A stretch of DNA of 34,295 bases from Myxococcales bacterium (lineage in GTDB: Bacteria > Myxococcota_A > Polyangia > Fen-1088): NCBI GenBank assembly GCA_003142855.1, contig PLNW01000051.1:1-34295 (forward strand), in the 5' to 3' direction. This document shows, piece after piece, positions 16,878-25,462 of the stretch. Below the pieces are notes generated by a model. The model did no database searches. It was not told the origin of the DNA and saw only the letters and a list, made by a program, of their open reading frames with translations. Every line of letters begins with the position of its first letter. Positions within the stretch are counted from its first letter, which is position 1. Made by a program: the position numbers and the translations under genes.

Positions 16878-18290
16878 CTAGTTCAGGCCCTTTTCGGCAA
16901 GTTCCTTCGTCACTTGGACCATGCGCGCGGCGGTGAGCGGGTAGAGCATCATGAAGAACGCGCCGATGAAGCAGGTGATCATAGGAGCCCAACTCATCAT
17001 GAAGCGCATGATCTGCTGAACATGCTCGGATTGTGGCTGGTTCGCGACGTAGCCAGCAAGACCCAGCAGGATGCTGGTGAGCGAGCCGCCAATCGCCCAC
17101 CCGAACTTCTGCGCGAACGAGCCGGCCGACATGACCAAGCCGTTCGAGGCAGAAGCACCCTGGTTGCGAATGTAGGCTGCGATGTCCGTGTACATGGCGA
17201 ACAGAATGGCGGCCGTCGGTCCGGTCAGGAATGAGAACAGCATCTGCGTCGCGATGATGGTCGTGATGTTCTGTTTCGGGATGTAGTAGAAGTAGATCGA
17301 TACGAGGCCCGACGAGAGGATGAGCACGTAGTACATCTTCTTCCTGTCGATGGTCTTGGCGAAGAAGGTGAAGACGATGACGCCCAGCAGGGCGGAAATC
17401 GTGCCCAGAGTGAAGAACGCGCTCACGGCGCCGCCCTGAAACAGCCCCCAGCTCTTTACGGCCTCGGGGTCGGCGTAGTACTTGAAGTAGTAGGCGGCGA
17501 CGCCGAAGCGCAGGGTGAAGGCGGCGATTGTGAAAAAGGAAACCAGGAACAAGAGCCACCACGCACCGCAGCCGATGATGTTCTTCAGATCCTTGGAGAT
17601 GTCTCCCTTCTCTTTGAGATCCGGCGTGATTCTTTCGCGCGTCAACTTGCCCGCAACCAAGAAGCACACCATGGCGAGGAGTGCGAACAGGGTCATGACA
17701 ATGAAGAAACCCCTCTGTTGCTGGCTCTGCTCGTTCCCGCCACCGAACTTCGCCACGAAGAACATGAGCCCACTCGCGATGATGAGACCCGCAACCTGTG
17801 CGCCTATCATGCGGAAGAAGCTGGTGCTGCTGCGCTCGCCGGGCTCGCGCGACATCACGCTCATCAGCGCCGAGTAGGGCACGTTAATGAGGGAGTAGAC
17901 TATGCAGAACCCGGTGTACGTGACCCACGCATACACGACCTTTCCCATGGGCCCAAGGTTGGGAGAAAAGAACGCAATACTGCACACGACAGCAAAGGGC
18001 AGGGCGAACCAGTAGAGATACGGACGGTACCGGCCAAGCCCAGGCCGCGGGCGGGTGCGGTCCGCGACCAGCCCGACCACCGGATCAATCACCGTGTCCC
18101 AGATGCGCGTGACGAGCAGCATGTAACCGACGGCGGTGGCCGAGATGCCGAACACGTCGGTGTAGAAGAAGTTGCCGAACAGGATGAAGGGCATCCAAAA
18201 CAGGTTGGACGCGAAGTCTCCCAGGGCGTAGCCGAACTTCTCGACGAATGGAATCACCTGCGACGGATCGACGGTTCGTTGTTCCGACAT
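16878..18290 (-). CDS. Sugar:cation symporter, GPH family
   Basis: 470 residues, 12 membrane helices. GPH (glycoside-pentoside-hexuronide) signatures are clear: KFGYALGDFASNLFW (16-30), the DTVIDPVVGLVADRTR motif after helix 2, GRYRPYLYWFALPF and NVPYSALMSVMSREPGERSS. The start at ATG 18290 (MSEQRTVDPSQ) fits the family better than the 38-residue upstream extension, and AGGACAAGG lies before it. It imports a glycoside with Na+ or H+ across the inner membrane. It is divergently paired, across 208 bp, with the GH94 phosphorylase gene, so the likely substrate is the same disaccharide, for example cellobiose. The substrate is inferred from context only. Confidence 0.88.
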   Translation of the reverse strand: MSEQRTVDPSQVIPFVEKFGYALGDFASNLFWMPFILFGNFFYTDVFGISATAVGYMLLVTRIWDTVIDPVVGLVADRTRPRPGLGRYRPYLYWFALPFAVVCSIAFFSPNLGPMGKVVYAWVTYTGFCIVYSLINVPYSALMSVMSREPGERSSTSFFRMIGAQVAGLIIASGLMFFVAKFGGGNEQSQQQRGFFIVMTLFALLAMVCFLVAGKLTRERITPDLKEKGDISKDLKNIIGCGAWWLLFLVSFFTIAAFTLRFGVAAYYFKYYADPEAVKSWGLFQGGAVSAFFTLGTISALLGVIVFTFFAKTIDRKKMYYVLILSSGLVSIYFYYIPKQNITTIIATQMLFSFLTGPTAAILFAMYTDIAAYIRNQGASASNGLVMSAGSFAQKFGWAIGGSLTSILLGLAGYVANQPQSEHVQQIMRFMMSWAPMITCFIGAFFMMLYPLTAARMVQVTKELAEKGLN

Positions 18291-18405
18291 GGCTACCTTG
18301 TCCTCGACCCGAGGGGGTCGTTCGAGTGGCCGGGGTGAGACGGACCTCATCCAGTCCCCGGATTGGCGACGAAAGTACCATCGACGGGTAGCCGTTTCTA
18401 GCACT

Positions 18406-18434
18406 TTGACTTGGAGAAGACGGGAGAGTTAGAT
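18406..18434 (+). promoter_or_regulatory. Probable sigma-70-type promoter of the GH94 gene
   Basis: TTGACT at 18406-18411 and TTAGAT at 18429-18434 are separated by exactly 17 bp and lie 64 bp upstream of the GH94 ATG. An AAGGG ribosome site follows at about 18489. The shared 208-bp divergent region also carries the symporter promoter, which I could not place. Confidence 0.5.
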
Positions 18435-18498
18435 CAGCGGCCGACCCGGTTGCCGACGTGGCCGCTGTCCCGAAGAACATCGAGACGAAGGGATCTCA

Positions 18499-20898
18499 AT
18501 GACTACCAAAACCAAGGCGCTTTCCAACCCCTACGGCTATTTCGACGCGGAGGCGCGCGAGTACGTCATCACCCGGCCCGACACACCCACGCCGTGGTTC
18601 AACTACATCGGCGAGGGTCGCTACGGCGGCATCATCTCGAACACGGGAGGCGGCTTTTCCTTTGACCGCGATCCCAAGAATCGTCGCGTCTCGCGCTATC
18701 GCTACAACGCCATCCCCGTAGATCAGCCGGGACGCTATGTGTACCTGCGCGACATGGAGAGCGGGAAGTTCTGGAGCCCGACCTGGCAACCCACGCCCGC
18801 GGTGAAGCTCGGCTCCTACGAATGCCGCCACGGTGCCGGCTACACTCGGATTGCCAGCCGCTGCAATGGCATTGCAGCCACGCTGTTCTATTTCGTTCCT
18901 CCCGCAGCCAAAGACGAAGCTTGCCCTTGTGAATTGTGGGTTCTCAAGATCAAGAACACGAGCAAGAAGGCGCGTAAACTGCGCAGTTTCTCTTATATCG
19001 AGTTCAGTTACTGCGATGCTTTGGGCGACCAGCTCAACCTCGACTGGTGCCAGCACATCCTGGAGGCTCGGGTGAAGGACGGTATCATCACCTCCAAGAC
19101 CCGTTTCGCGCCGACCACCAACTTCTTCGCTTCCAGCGTGAAGCCGGCCGGATTCGACACGGATCGGGAAACCTTCGTCGGCCCCTGGCGGGATCTGTCG
19201 AACCCCGAAGTGGTCGAGCGGGGCAAGCCCAGCAACGAGGAAGCGCCTCGGGGCAACAACATTGGATCCCTCTGCCACAACATCACGTTGGGACCTGGAG
19301 AAGAGAAGGAAATCGTCTTTGTCATGGGCGTGACCGACGAGCCGGCGCGCATTCCCGAAGTGGTGGCGCGTTTCCGTGATGCCAAGAACGTGGTGGCGGC
19401 GTTCACCAAGCTGCGCGCCGACTGGGACGACTACCTGGGCCGCTTCACGGTCGAGACGCCCGACCCCGTGGTCAACGCCATGTTGAATCTATGGAATCCC
19501 ATCCAGTGTCGCACCACGCTCTTCTGGTCGCGCTTCGTTTCGGCGTACGAAACCGGCACCGGCCGGGGCATGGGCACGCGCGATTCGGCGCAAGACACTT
19601 TGGGCACCGTCCATAACGCCGCTGACCGCGCGCGCGCCACGCTCAGCATGTTGTGGCACCTGCAATACCAAGATGGACACACCTGGCACCAGGTGCTGCC
19701 CCTGACCGGCGAGGGCGGACCTGGACTGGCCGCCGAATTTCCAGCCTGGCCGCAGTGGTTCTGTGACGACCATCTGTGGTTGATTCTCGGGGTGTGCGCC
19801 TACCTACGCGAGACCGGCGATCTGGCCTACCTCGACGAGACCATCGACTACACCGACGGCGGCAGCGACAGCGTGTGGAACCACATGATGCGCGCGATCG
19901 AGTTCACCCTGCAGCACCGCGGTCCCCAGGGCTTGCCGCGCATCGGATTTGCCGACTGGGACGACACCATGAACGTGGATCACGGCAGCGGCAAGGCCGA
20001 GAGCGTGTGGTGCGGCCAGCAATTCTGCCGCGTCCTGCTCGATCTGGCCGACCTGTCGGATCACCTGCGAAAGACCGACGACGCGAAACGCTTCCGCGGG
20101 TTGCACGCCGAGATGGCGGCCATCATCAACCAGGTGGCCTGGGACGGCGATTGGTACGCGCGCGCCTTCGACGACGAGGGCAAGCCCATCGGTGTGAAGA
20201 GCGAGACCCAGCAACGGATCGCGCTCAATACGCAAACCTGGGCCGTCATCGGCGAGGCGGCACCGGCCGAGCGCGGCCGGCGCGCCATGGAACAGGCCCA
20301 CGAGAAGCTCAACAGCAAGTTTGGACTGGCCCTGCTGTGGCCGGCGTACACCGAGGGCGACCAGCGGGTACGCGGAACCACGACCTATCCGCCCGGGGCC
20401 AAAGAAAACGGCGGTATTTTCTGTCACGCCAACACCTGGGCCATCGTGGCGGCCGCCAAGCTGGGCATGGCAGAGCGGGCCATGCAGTACTACCTGCAGA
20501 TCACGCCCTTCATGCGACGGGATGTCGACTGCATGAAGGTCGAACCCTATGTCTATTGTGGCAACGTCACTGGCCCTGAACACAAACAGTACGGCTATGC
20601 CCGCAATGCGTGGCTATCCGGCACGGCTTCCTGGACCTATGTGGCCGGCACACAGTGGATTCTCGGCATCCGGCCGACCCACGCCGGCCTGATGATTGCC
20701 CCGATGATTCCCGAAAAATGGAAAGGCTTCAAAGCAAAGCGCGTCTATCGCGGCGTGCGCTACCTGATCAATGTCAGGCGCGCAGGCAAGGGCGCGGCCG
20801 TGCAGCTCACCGTCGACGGCAAAGCCATCGCGGGGGCCGTGGTGCCATTGCCCGCCGCGGGAACGGAAGAGGTCAAGGTCGAAGTGCGGCTGGGGTGA
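18499..20898 (+). CDS. GH94 disaccharide phosphorylase (cellobiose phosphorylase-like)
   Basis: 799 residues, the normal length for GH94. The N-terminal beta-sandwich begins PYGYFDAEAREYVITRPDTP and contains PWFNYIGEGRYGGIISNTGG. The (alpha/alpha)6 barrel follows from about residue 330, with GMGTRDSAQDTLG, then DWDD at 486-489, where the general acid Asp of the family lies, and later ENGGIFCHANTWAI with the phosphate/substrate-site His. These enzymes cleave beta-linked disaccharides with inorganic phosphate, giving a sugar-1-phosphate plus a free sugar in the cytoplasm and saving ATP. No signal peptide. Cellobiose is the first guess; laminaribiose or chitobiose cannot be excluded. It pairs with the divergent GPH symporter, giving uptake and phosphorolysis in one unit. 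Confidence 0.9.
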   Translation: MTTKTKALSNPYGYFDAEAREYVITRPDTPTPWFNYIGEGRYGGIISNTGGGFSFDRDPKNRRVSRYRYNAIPVDQPGRYVYLRDMESGKFWSPTWQPTPAVKLGSYECRHGAGYTRIASRCNGIAATLFYFVPPAAKDEACPCELWVLKIKNTSKKARKLRSFSYIEFSYCDALGDQLNLDWCQHILEARVKDGIITSKTRFAPTTNFFASSVKPAGFDTDRETFVGPWRDLSNPEVVERGKPSNEEAPRGNNIGSLCHNITLGPGEEKEIVFVMGVTDEPARIPEVVARFRDAKNVVAAFTKLRADWDDYLGRFTVETPDPVVNAMLNLWNPIQCRTTLFWSRFVSAYETGTGRGMGTRDSAQDTLGTVHNAADRARATLSMLWHLQYQDGHTWHQVLPLTGEGGPGLAAEFPAWPQWFCDDHLWLILGVCAYLRETGDLAYLDETIDYTDGGSDSVWNHMMRAIEFTLQHRGPQGLPRIGFADWDDTMNVDHGSGKAESVWCGQQFCRVLLDLADLSDHLRKTDDAKRFRGLHAEMAAIINQVAWDGDWYARAFDDEGKPIGVKSETQQRIALNTQTWAVIGEAAPAERGRRAMEQAHEKLNSKFGLALLWPAYTEGDQRVRGTTTYPPGAKENGGIFCHANTWAIVAAAKLGMAERAMQYYLQITPFMRRDVDCMKVEPYVYCGNVTGPEHKQYGYARNAWLSGTASWTYVAGTQWILGIRPTHAGLMIAPMIPEKWKGFKAKRVYRGVRYLINVRRAGKGAAVQLTVDGKAIAGAVVPLPAAGTEEVKVEVRLG

Positions 20899-21026
20899 AG
20901 ACAGGTCGACCTGGGGGATTCATTCGATGGAGCCCCAGTTGGCTTGAAATTCAAACCTGACGATTTCCGGGTCTTGCGAATAGGCCGCGAGGTGCTGTTC
21001 CCCCATCTTCATCATCATTCAAATAC

Positions 21027-22208
21027 TCAGAACAACCGCGGGAACAGCGATTCGGCGGCGGTGGTGGACACGCGCAGGGATACCGGGCCCTTGGGCGTGG
21101 CCGAGGCGAGCAAACCGGCGTCGAGCAGGCGGGCCAGGGCATCGCGGGCGGCTCGCTCGGAGAGCCCGGTGATTCGGGCTGCCTCGCCCCGCGCGACTTC
21201 GCCCCTAACCAAGACATCCTTCGCAATCGCGGATTCGACGTCGCTGAGCCCCAGATCCCCCAGCACGTACTTCTCCACTCGCTCCTGCAGACCGTCGATC
21301 TCCAGCATGGACGTCATGAACGCGACCTGGTCGAGCATGACTTCGCAGAACCAGCGGGCGAACTCGCCCAGTGCGCGCAGTGACAGATTGCCGCGGCCAT
21401 CCAGATCCCCAGCCCGGGGCGTGTCGGCGTGGTCCATCATCTCCTGATACGACGGACGCTCCGGCAGGCCGCGGGCAAGCCCGCGCGATACGGACCACAG
21501 CCCGTGGGCCCCGATGCCTGCCTGCAGGGCCATGGCGTGTGACATCAGCCGACTGGTGCGGCCGTTTCCATCGGGAAAAGGGTGGATGTAGTTGAACCTG
21601 TGGTGGGCGATAGGGATGGCCAGGATGCGCGCGGCCGTGCCCATGGGTTTCAGTGCGAACCGGCGTTCGAAGTAGTCCATGAAACTCAAGACTGATTCGC
21701 TTGACGGCGGCTGATGGCGACCAACGACGTTGTCTTGCTCGGGCCGCGAGCGGAAGGCGCCTGGTTCCATGCGAAGGTTCACACCATCGGGACGTTCGAC
21801 GGTCAACATCGACTCCGCAGCGTCGTGATAGAACTTGCGGTGGATCCAAGCCACCGTGTCGACGGATGCCGACTCGCCCAGTTCACCGCGGGCGAATCGC
21901 TCGTCGATCGCGCGCTGGACTCGAACATGGGCGGCAGCTTCACGTTGCAGATCGCGGCGCCGTCGGTCGGCGTCCAGGTCCTCGGCCAGGGCTCGCTCGA
22001 TGTCGCGTGGCCTGGTCACATGCCCCTCAATCAGGTTGCTGTAGTAGCAATTCGTGAGGCGGAGCAAGTCGGCCAGACTGGCCGCCGTAGCGGGATGAAG
22101 CCGCCCATCCAAACGCGTCGCCCGCCCGACGAGATCCGCCACCAAGTCGGCCAGCTGATCCGGAATGGATTCCAACTGGCACGGTTCTATGCGCTGCGTA
22201 CTCTCCAT
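21027..22208 (-). CDS. Fic family protein (AMPylase-type) with N-terminal inhibitory helix
   Basis: 393 residues from ATG 22208. A TTG-started extension of 15 residues is possible but less likely. The complete Fic core motif is present at about 209-217 (HPFPDGNGR), with its catalytic His and the anion-binding Gly-Asn-Gly. Before it, SNLIEG at 57-62 matches the [S/T]xxxE[G/N] inhibitory motif, with Glu61 expected to hold the protein inactive, so it is a self-inhibited type with the helix N-terminal to the Fic core. The C-terminal 90 residues look like a winged helix (ITGLSERAARDALARLLDAG). Such proteins transfer AMP or other nucleotides onto targets in the cytoplasm. No antitoxin gene is adjacent, in line with built-in inhibition. 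Target unknown. Confidence 0.9.
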   Translation of the reverse strand: MESTQRIEPCQLESIPDQLADLVADLVGRATRLDGRLHPATAASLADLLRLTNCYYSNLIEGHVTRPRDIERALAEDLDADRRRRDLQREAAAHVRVQRAIDERFARGELGESASVDTVAWIHRKFYHDAAESMLTVERPDGVNLRMEPGAFRSRPEQDNVVGRHQPPSSESVLSFMDYFERRFALKPMGTAARILAIPIAHHRFNYIHPFPDGNGRTSRLMSHAMALQAGIGAHGLWSVSRGLARGLPERPSYQEMMDHADTPRAGDLDGRGNLSLRALGEFARWFCEVMLDQVAFMTSMLEIDGLQERVEKYVLGDLGLSDVESAIAKDVLVRGEVARGEAARITGLSERAARDALARLLDAGLLASATPKGPVSLRVSTTAAESLFPRLF

Positions 22209-22506
22209 CGCCAACTGCCGATCATAATGATGGGTAACTATCCGGAACACCAATGAATTGTCGAAGATGGCGCCGATCTGGCCTGCCGATCATCGCAGCA
22301 ACGCAAGCCTTGGACAACACGGGCGAATCCGCCGATGGCCGGTTCGCTGTGTGCCGATCCTTCTTCGCAAGCCGCGAACATTCTCTTGGAAAGTCGGAAC
22401 ATCACTGCGTCTCTTCCCGCTCTGTGGCCTCCCCTCTCACCTCCGTGTGCTCGGCGGCGGGTGGCTGTCGAGATGAATCATCTCGCGCCGTTTGGTTGCG
22501 GCCGTG

Positions 22507-22898
22507 CTACGGAGGGCAGTCGTCGCCCTTGGTCGGGCCCAGATCCGCCCATTGGATGGGGCCGTCGGACACGCCGAACCTTGCGGCGGTGTAGCTCTCG
22601 ATGTCGATGAGTTCGTTCGCGCTTCCCTTGTTCTGCGTGCAGCAGCCGCTGCAATCCGAATCGGCGCATGTGTCGATGACCAGGACCACCATGGTCTTTG
22701 ACCCGGATTTCAGACACAGATCGTGGTGTTTGAGAGTGGCGAAGTCGGGGAACACGGCAAGCGATCGGCAGCTCCCGCTTCTGCGGCCAGCTCCGCAGCG
22801 TCGGCCACGAGCGGCTGGTGGTCTTGGCCGCAGCACGGGGTCAGCGGGAGGATGAAAGCTAGGATCGCGGACGGGCTCGCCAATCGCCTTTTCCACAT
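22507..22898 (-). pseudogene. Expansin-like lipoprotein remnant, internally deleted and frameshifted
   Basis: The frame at 22898 starts with a good lipoprotein signal (MWKRRLASPSAILAFILPLT, then PCCGQD). About 50 residues in, it runs out. A second frame carries the end of a double-psi beta-barrel as in expansins and RlpA-like proteins (KTMVVLVIDTCADSDCSGCC, then LIDIESYTAARFGV and GPIQWADLG), ending at 22507. The first half of the barrel is missing between the two parts. Expansin-type proteins loosen plant or bacterial cell-wall polysaccharide outside the cell. With its N and C parts in different frames and the middle lost, this copy should be inactive. Confidence 0.7.
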
Positions 22899-22908
22899 GG
22901 GGAAGCCG

Positions 22909-23826
22909 CTATCGCGTTGGCAGCGTAGAACCCGGGGCTGGGCCGAACGCGGCGGTGACCAGCATGCGCGAATGCTCGCGTAGCGAGCGCAGCAGATCGA
23001 TTTGGCTCGAGCCCTCCACGGTGTCTGTGCCCAGCAAGCTGCCGCCTTGGGTTTCGTGCAGCTTCAGCGTGACGGCGTAGATTTGTTCTATGCGCACGAC
23101 TTTGCCGGAAATCACATAGTCCGCACCAATGTTGCGCGCGGTTTCGACCTCGCAATCGCCCTCTCCGCATTCCTTCTTTCCCATGTCCCGCAACAACACC
23201 ATCATGTTTTCGCGGGTCATCACCACAACCCCATGGGGCTCGAGGCCTTGCAGGGCACCGCCGCGGACGGTGTCGGAGAAGGTCATCAAGATGTCCTCGT
23301 CCATGTTCCTGCCCTGAAACTCCAGCACGGCCATGCGCTTGCCGCGGGTTTGGACTGCAACTGGAGAGGGGAACACCGGCTGCTCTGACTGACCGGGAGG
23401 CGCCTGCGATGCGAAGGATGATTCGGCACCCCGAAGGGCTCGCCTCTCTTCCTTGCACTTCCCGACGTAGTGGTAGCCGTAGATGGCGCTCGCCAGGGCG
23501 GTCAGGCTAAGCGCGCCGTCAATCGCCTGCGAGGTGGCCTTCGACGTGCTCGATGACTTGCTCAGGGAAACGCTGGTGATCGCTGCCACGAAGAGAGCCA
23601 CTGCCGCCGTGTCCACCGCTGGCATCCAGTAGCTGTCCGAGCACGGCGGAGGCACGGTGTATTCATGCGCTTCCTCTTTGGGCACAGGGCGTGTAACCCA
23701 GATGAAGGAGCAGCCCGTGCTGGTGATCCCTGAGACAAGAAGCAAGACGAGGGCCCGTGTGCCCACCCACCGCCACGGCTCCGACCTGCCAGCAGCCCGT
23801 CCCGAGTTTCTATGCAGGCTAATCAT
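22909..23826 (-). CDS. Lipoprotein with TolB/CsgG-like C-terminal domain, paralogue 1
   Basis: 305 residues. The signal ends in LVSGITSTGC (Cys39), followed by SFIWVTRPVPKEEAHEY. A variable middle (about 60-115) contains one or two hydrophobic stretches. Residues about 163-295 form a domain starting GKRMAVLEFQG, with ILMTFSDTVRGGALQGLE, VVVMTRENMMVLLRDMG, ETARNIGADYVISGKVVR and TLKLHETQGGSLLGT. This is the layout of the alpha/beta domain of the TolB N-terminal/CsgG/GNA1162 kind, found in outer-membrane-associated lipoproteins that assemble export or envelope complexes. It is the downstream member of a tandem pair, 46 bp after paralogue 2. Its C-terminal 443 bp are almost identical to that gene. 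The function of the family here is unknown. Confidence 0.8.
   Translation of the reverse strand: MISLHRNSGRAAGRSEPWRWVGTRALVLLLVSGITSTGCSFIWVTRPVPKEEAHEYTVPPPCSDSYWMPAVDTAAVALFVAAITSVSLSKSSSTSKATSQAIDGALSLTALASAIYGYHYVGKCKEERRALRGAESSFASQAPPGQSEQPVFPSPVAVQTRGKRMAVLEFQGRNMDEDILMTFSDTVRGGALQGLEPHGVVVMTRENMMVLLRDMGKKECGEGDCEVETARNIGADYVISGKVVRIEQIYAVTLKLHETQGGSLLGTDTVEGSSQIDLLRSLREHSRMLVTAAFGPAPGSTLPTR
22938..23380 (-). repeat. 443-bp near-identical segment, copy 1
   Basis: This stretch, covering the C-terminal domain of paralogue 1, aligns without gaps to 23890-24332 with about a dozen mismatches by eye. Outside it the two genes are clearly diverged. Confidence 0.85.
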
Positions 23827-23872
23827 CTGTTTCTCACGCGCAGGCCCAGTTGCTCGAGCACCCCGGTCCCGA

Positions 23873-24817
23873 TCAGCGCGACCCGGGGCCTGGGCCGAAC
23901 GCGGCGGTGACCAGCATGCGCGAATGCTCGCGCAGCGAGCGCAGCAGATCGATTTGGCTCGAGCCCTCCACGGTGTCTGTGCCCAGCAAGCTGCCGCCTT
24001 GGGTTTCGTGCAGCTTCAGTGTGACGGCGTAGATTTGTTCTATGCGCACGACTTTGCCGGAAATCACATAGTCCGCACCAATGTTGCGCGCAGTCTCGAC
24101 CTCGCAATCGCCCTCTCCGCATTCCTTCTTTCCCATGTCCCGCAACAACACCATCATGTTTTCGCGGGTCATCACCACGACCCCATGGGGCTCGAGGCCT
24201 TGCAGGGCACCGCCGCGGACGGTGTCGGAGAAGGTCATCAAGATGTCCTCGTCCATATTCTTGCCCGCAAACTCCAGCACAGCCATGCGCTTGCCGCGGG
24301 TTTGGACTGCAACTGGAGACGGAAACACCGGCGGCAGTGGCTGGGTGGAAATCGCCTGCGCTGCGTAGGATGATTCGGCACGCGGAAGGGATTTCCTCTG
24401 TTCCCCGCACTTGCCGACGTAGTGAAAGCCGTAGATCGCGCTCACGAGGTCTACCAGGCCCATGCCTCCAAAAGACCCCGCGAAATAGAACCGCTCATTT
24501 GGATCGGTTGTACCTGATGACGACGACTCCGTGGCAAGGTATTTCTCCTTGCTCATGGACGCATAGTAGATGGCCATGCCGCCGAAAAGCAGCGCCGACG
24601 CTGTGTCTATCACCGGCATCCAGTAGCTGGACGTGCACGGCGGAGGTATCGAGTATTCCTTCGCTTCTTCTGGAGGAATAGGACGTGTCACCCAGATGAA
24701 GGAACAGCCCATAGTGGTGAGCCCTGAGACAAGAACGAATACCAGTAACCTCACGCCTACCCACGTCCCTGGCTTCGGCCTACCTCCTGCCAGACCGCTA
24801 TTCACACTCATCGCCAT
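23873..24817 (-). CDS. Lipoprotein with TolB/CsgG-like C-terminal domain, paralogue 2
   Basis: 314 residues from ATG 24817, chosen because AAGGA lies 6 nt upstream and the N-terminus then aligns with paralogue 1. The lipobox is LVSGLTTMGC, followed by SFIWVTRPIPPEEAKEYS. The middle (about 65-130) has two hydrophobic segments (ALLFGGMAIYYASM, FYFAGSFGGMGLVDLVSAIY) flanking a Ser/Thr-rich loop, and differs from paralogue 1. The C-terminal domain (about 175-310) is nearly the same as in paralogue 1: KRMAVLEFAGKNMDEDILMT, VVVMTRENMMVLLRDMG, GADYVISGKVVR. Two paralogues in a row suggest a hetero-oligomeric envelope assembly, but this is inference. Confidence 0.8.
   Translation of the reverse strand: MAMSVNSGLAGGRPKPGTWVGVRLLVFVLVSGLTTMGCSFIWVTRPIPPEEAKEYSIPPPCTSSYWMPVIDTASALLFGGMAIYYASMSKEKYLATESSSSGTTDPNERFYFAGSFGGMGLVDLVSAIYGFHYVGKCGEQRKSLPRAESSYAAQAISTQPLPPVFPSPVAVQTRGKRMAVLEFAGKNMDEDILMTFSDTVRGGALQGLEPHGVVVMTRENMMVLLRDMGKKECGEGDCEVETARNIGADYVISGKVVRIEQIYAVTLKLHETQGGSLLGTDTVEGSSQIDLLRSLREHSRMLVTAAFGPGPGSR
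23890..24332 (-). repeat. 443-bp near-identical segment, copy 2
   Basis: Partner of 22938-23380, same length and no indels. The mismatches are mostly single-base, and many are silent in the reading frame. Confidence 0.85.
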
Positions 24818-24898
24818 TTCGATTCCTTGCGCGCAGACATACTGGTCGTTTAGGTCCTGGGGTTCTCGCCGCACACCCGACAGATACGCCTCGACCTG

Positions 24899-25462
24899 CT
24901 AGTGCGTGGCCGACTCGACGGCCGTGCGCAGGGCCTTCTCGAAATCATCGCCCTCGTGATCGAAGATGGTGCGTACGATTCCGTCGTGACTGACCACGAA
25001 GGTGCGGGGCAGCGTCTGGTCCACGCCCAGCCGCACCGCGATCTTCGTGAAACGGTCTGGGATGATTGGCAGACGGAGTTTTTGGTTTGCCGCGAAGGAC
25101 GCGGCTAGCTCGGGGTCCTCGCCGTAGTCGACCAGAACGCCGCGAACGCCCTTGCCGGCCAGCGAGGCCACCACGCGTTCGATGACGGGCAGCTGCTCCT
25201 TGCAGTTCTTGCACCAGGTGGCGAAGAACGAGATCACCACGGCGGACGCGGGCGTGCCTTTGGGCGGGTTCAGCAGCTTGGCCAGGGACAACATGTCGTT
25301 GTTCAATCCGTAGCCACCGAAGCTGGGGCAAGGCTTTCCCACTTTGAGCGGGCCGGCCTCATTCACGGTACGGCTGGGCGCAGCCACCGACGTGGTGGCA
25401 AGAATTGCGCACGCCAGCCCAGCCAAGAAAGCGGTTGTGCGTTCACTTCGGTTTCGTCTCAT
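24899..25462 (-). CDS. TlpA/ResA-like periplasmic thioredoxin
   Basis: 187 residues from ATG 25462, with GGGAGG about 10 nt upstream. A signal peptide (FLAGLACAILATTSVAAPS) exports it. The thioredoxin fold carries the active site ATWCKNCKEQLP with Cys84 and Cys87, and a cis-Pro loop QTLPRTFVVS. A redoxin-type helix insert lies between, as in TlpA and ResA proteins. These reduce disulfides in exported proteins or cytochrome c heme sites. An extra Cys45 (VGKPCPSFGG) precedes the fold. The ATG overlaps the stop of the upstream LPP20-like gene by 4 bp, so the two are co-translated. Downstream genes are the TolB-like paralogues, so it may service Cys in those envelope proteins; that is inference. 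Confidence 0.88.
   Translation of the reverse strand: MRRNRSERTTAFLAGLACAILATTSVAAPSRTVNEAGPLKVGKPCPSFGGYGLNNDMLSLAKLLNPPKGTPASAVVISFFATWCKNCKEQLPVIERVVASLAGKGVRGVLVDYGEDPELAASFAANQKLRLPIIPDRFTKIAVRLGVDQTLPRTFVVSHDGIVRTIFDHEGDDFEKALRTAVESATH

Noticed and set aside
20902..20913. 12-bp palindrome CAGGTCGACCTG just after the GH94 stop
   Set aside because: No hairpin loop or T-run, and not in a promoter region; could be chance.
23827..23872. Gap between the tandem paralogues reads VLEQLGLRV in another frame
   Set aside because: Too short to call a gene remnant; no support from either side.
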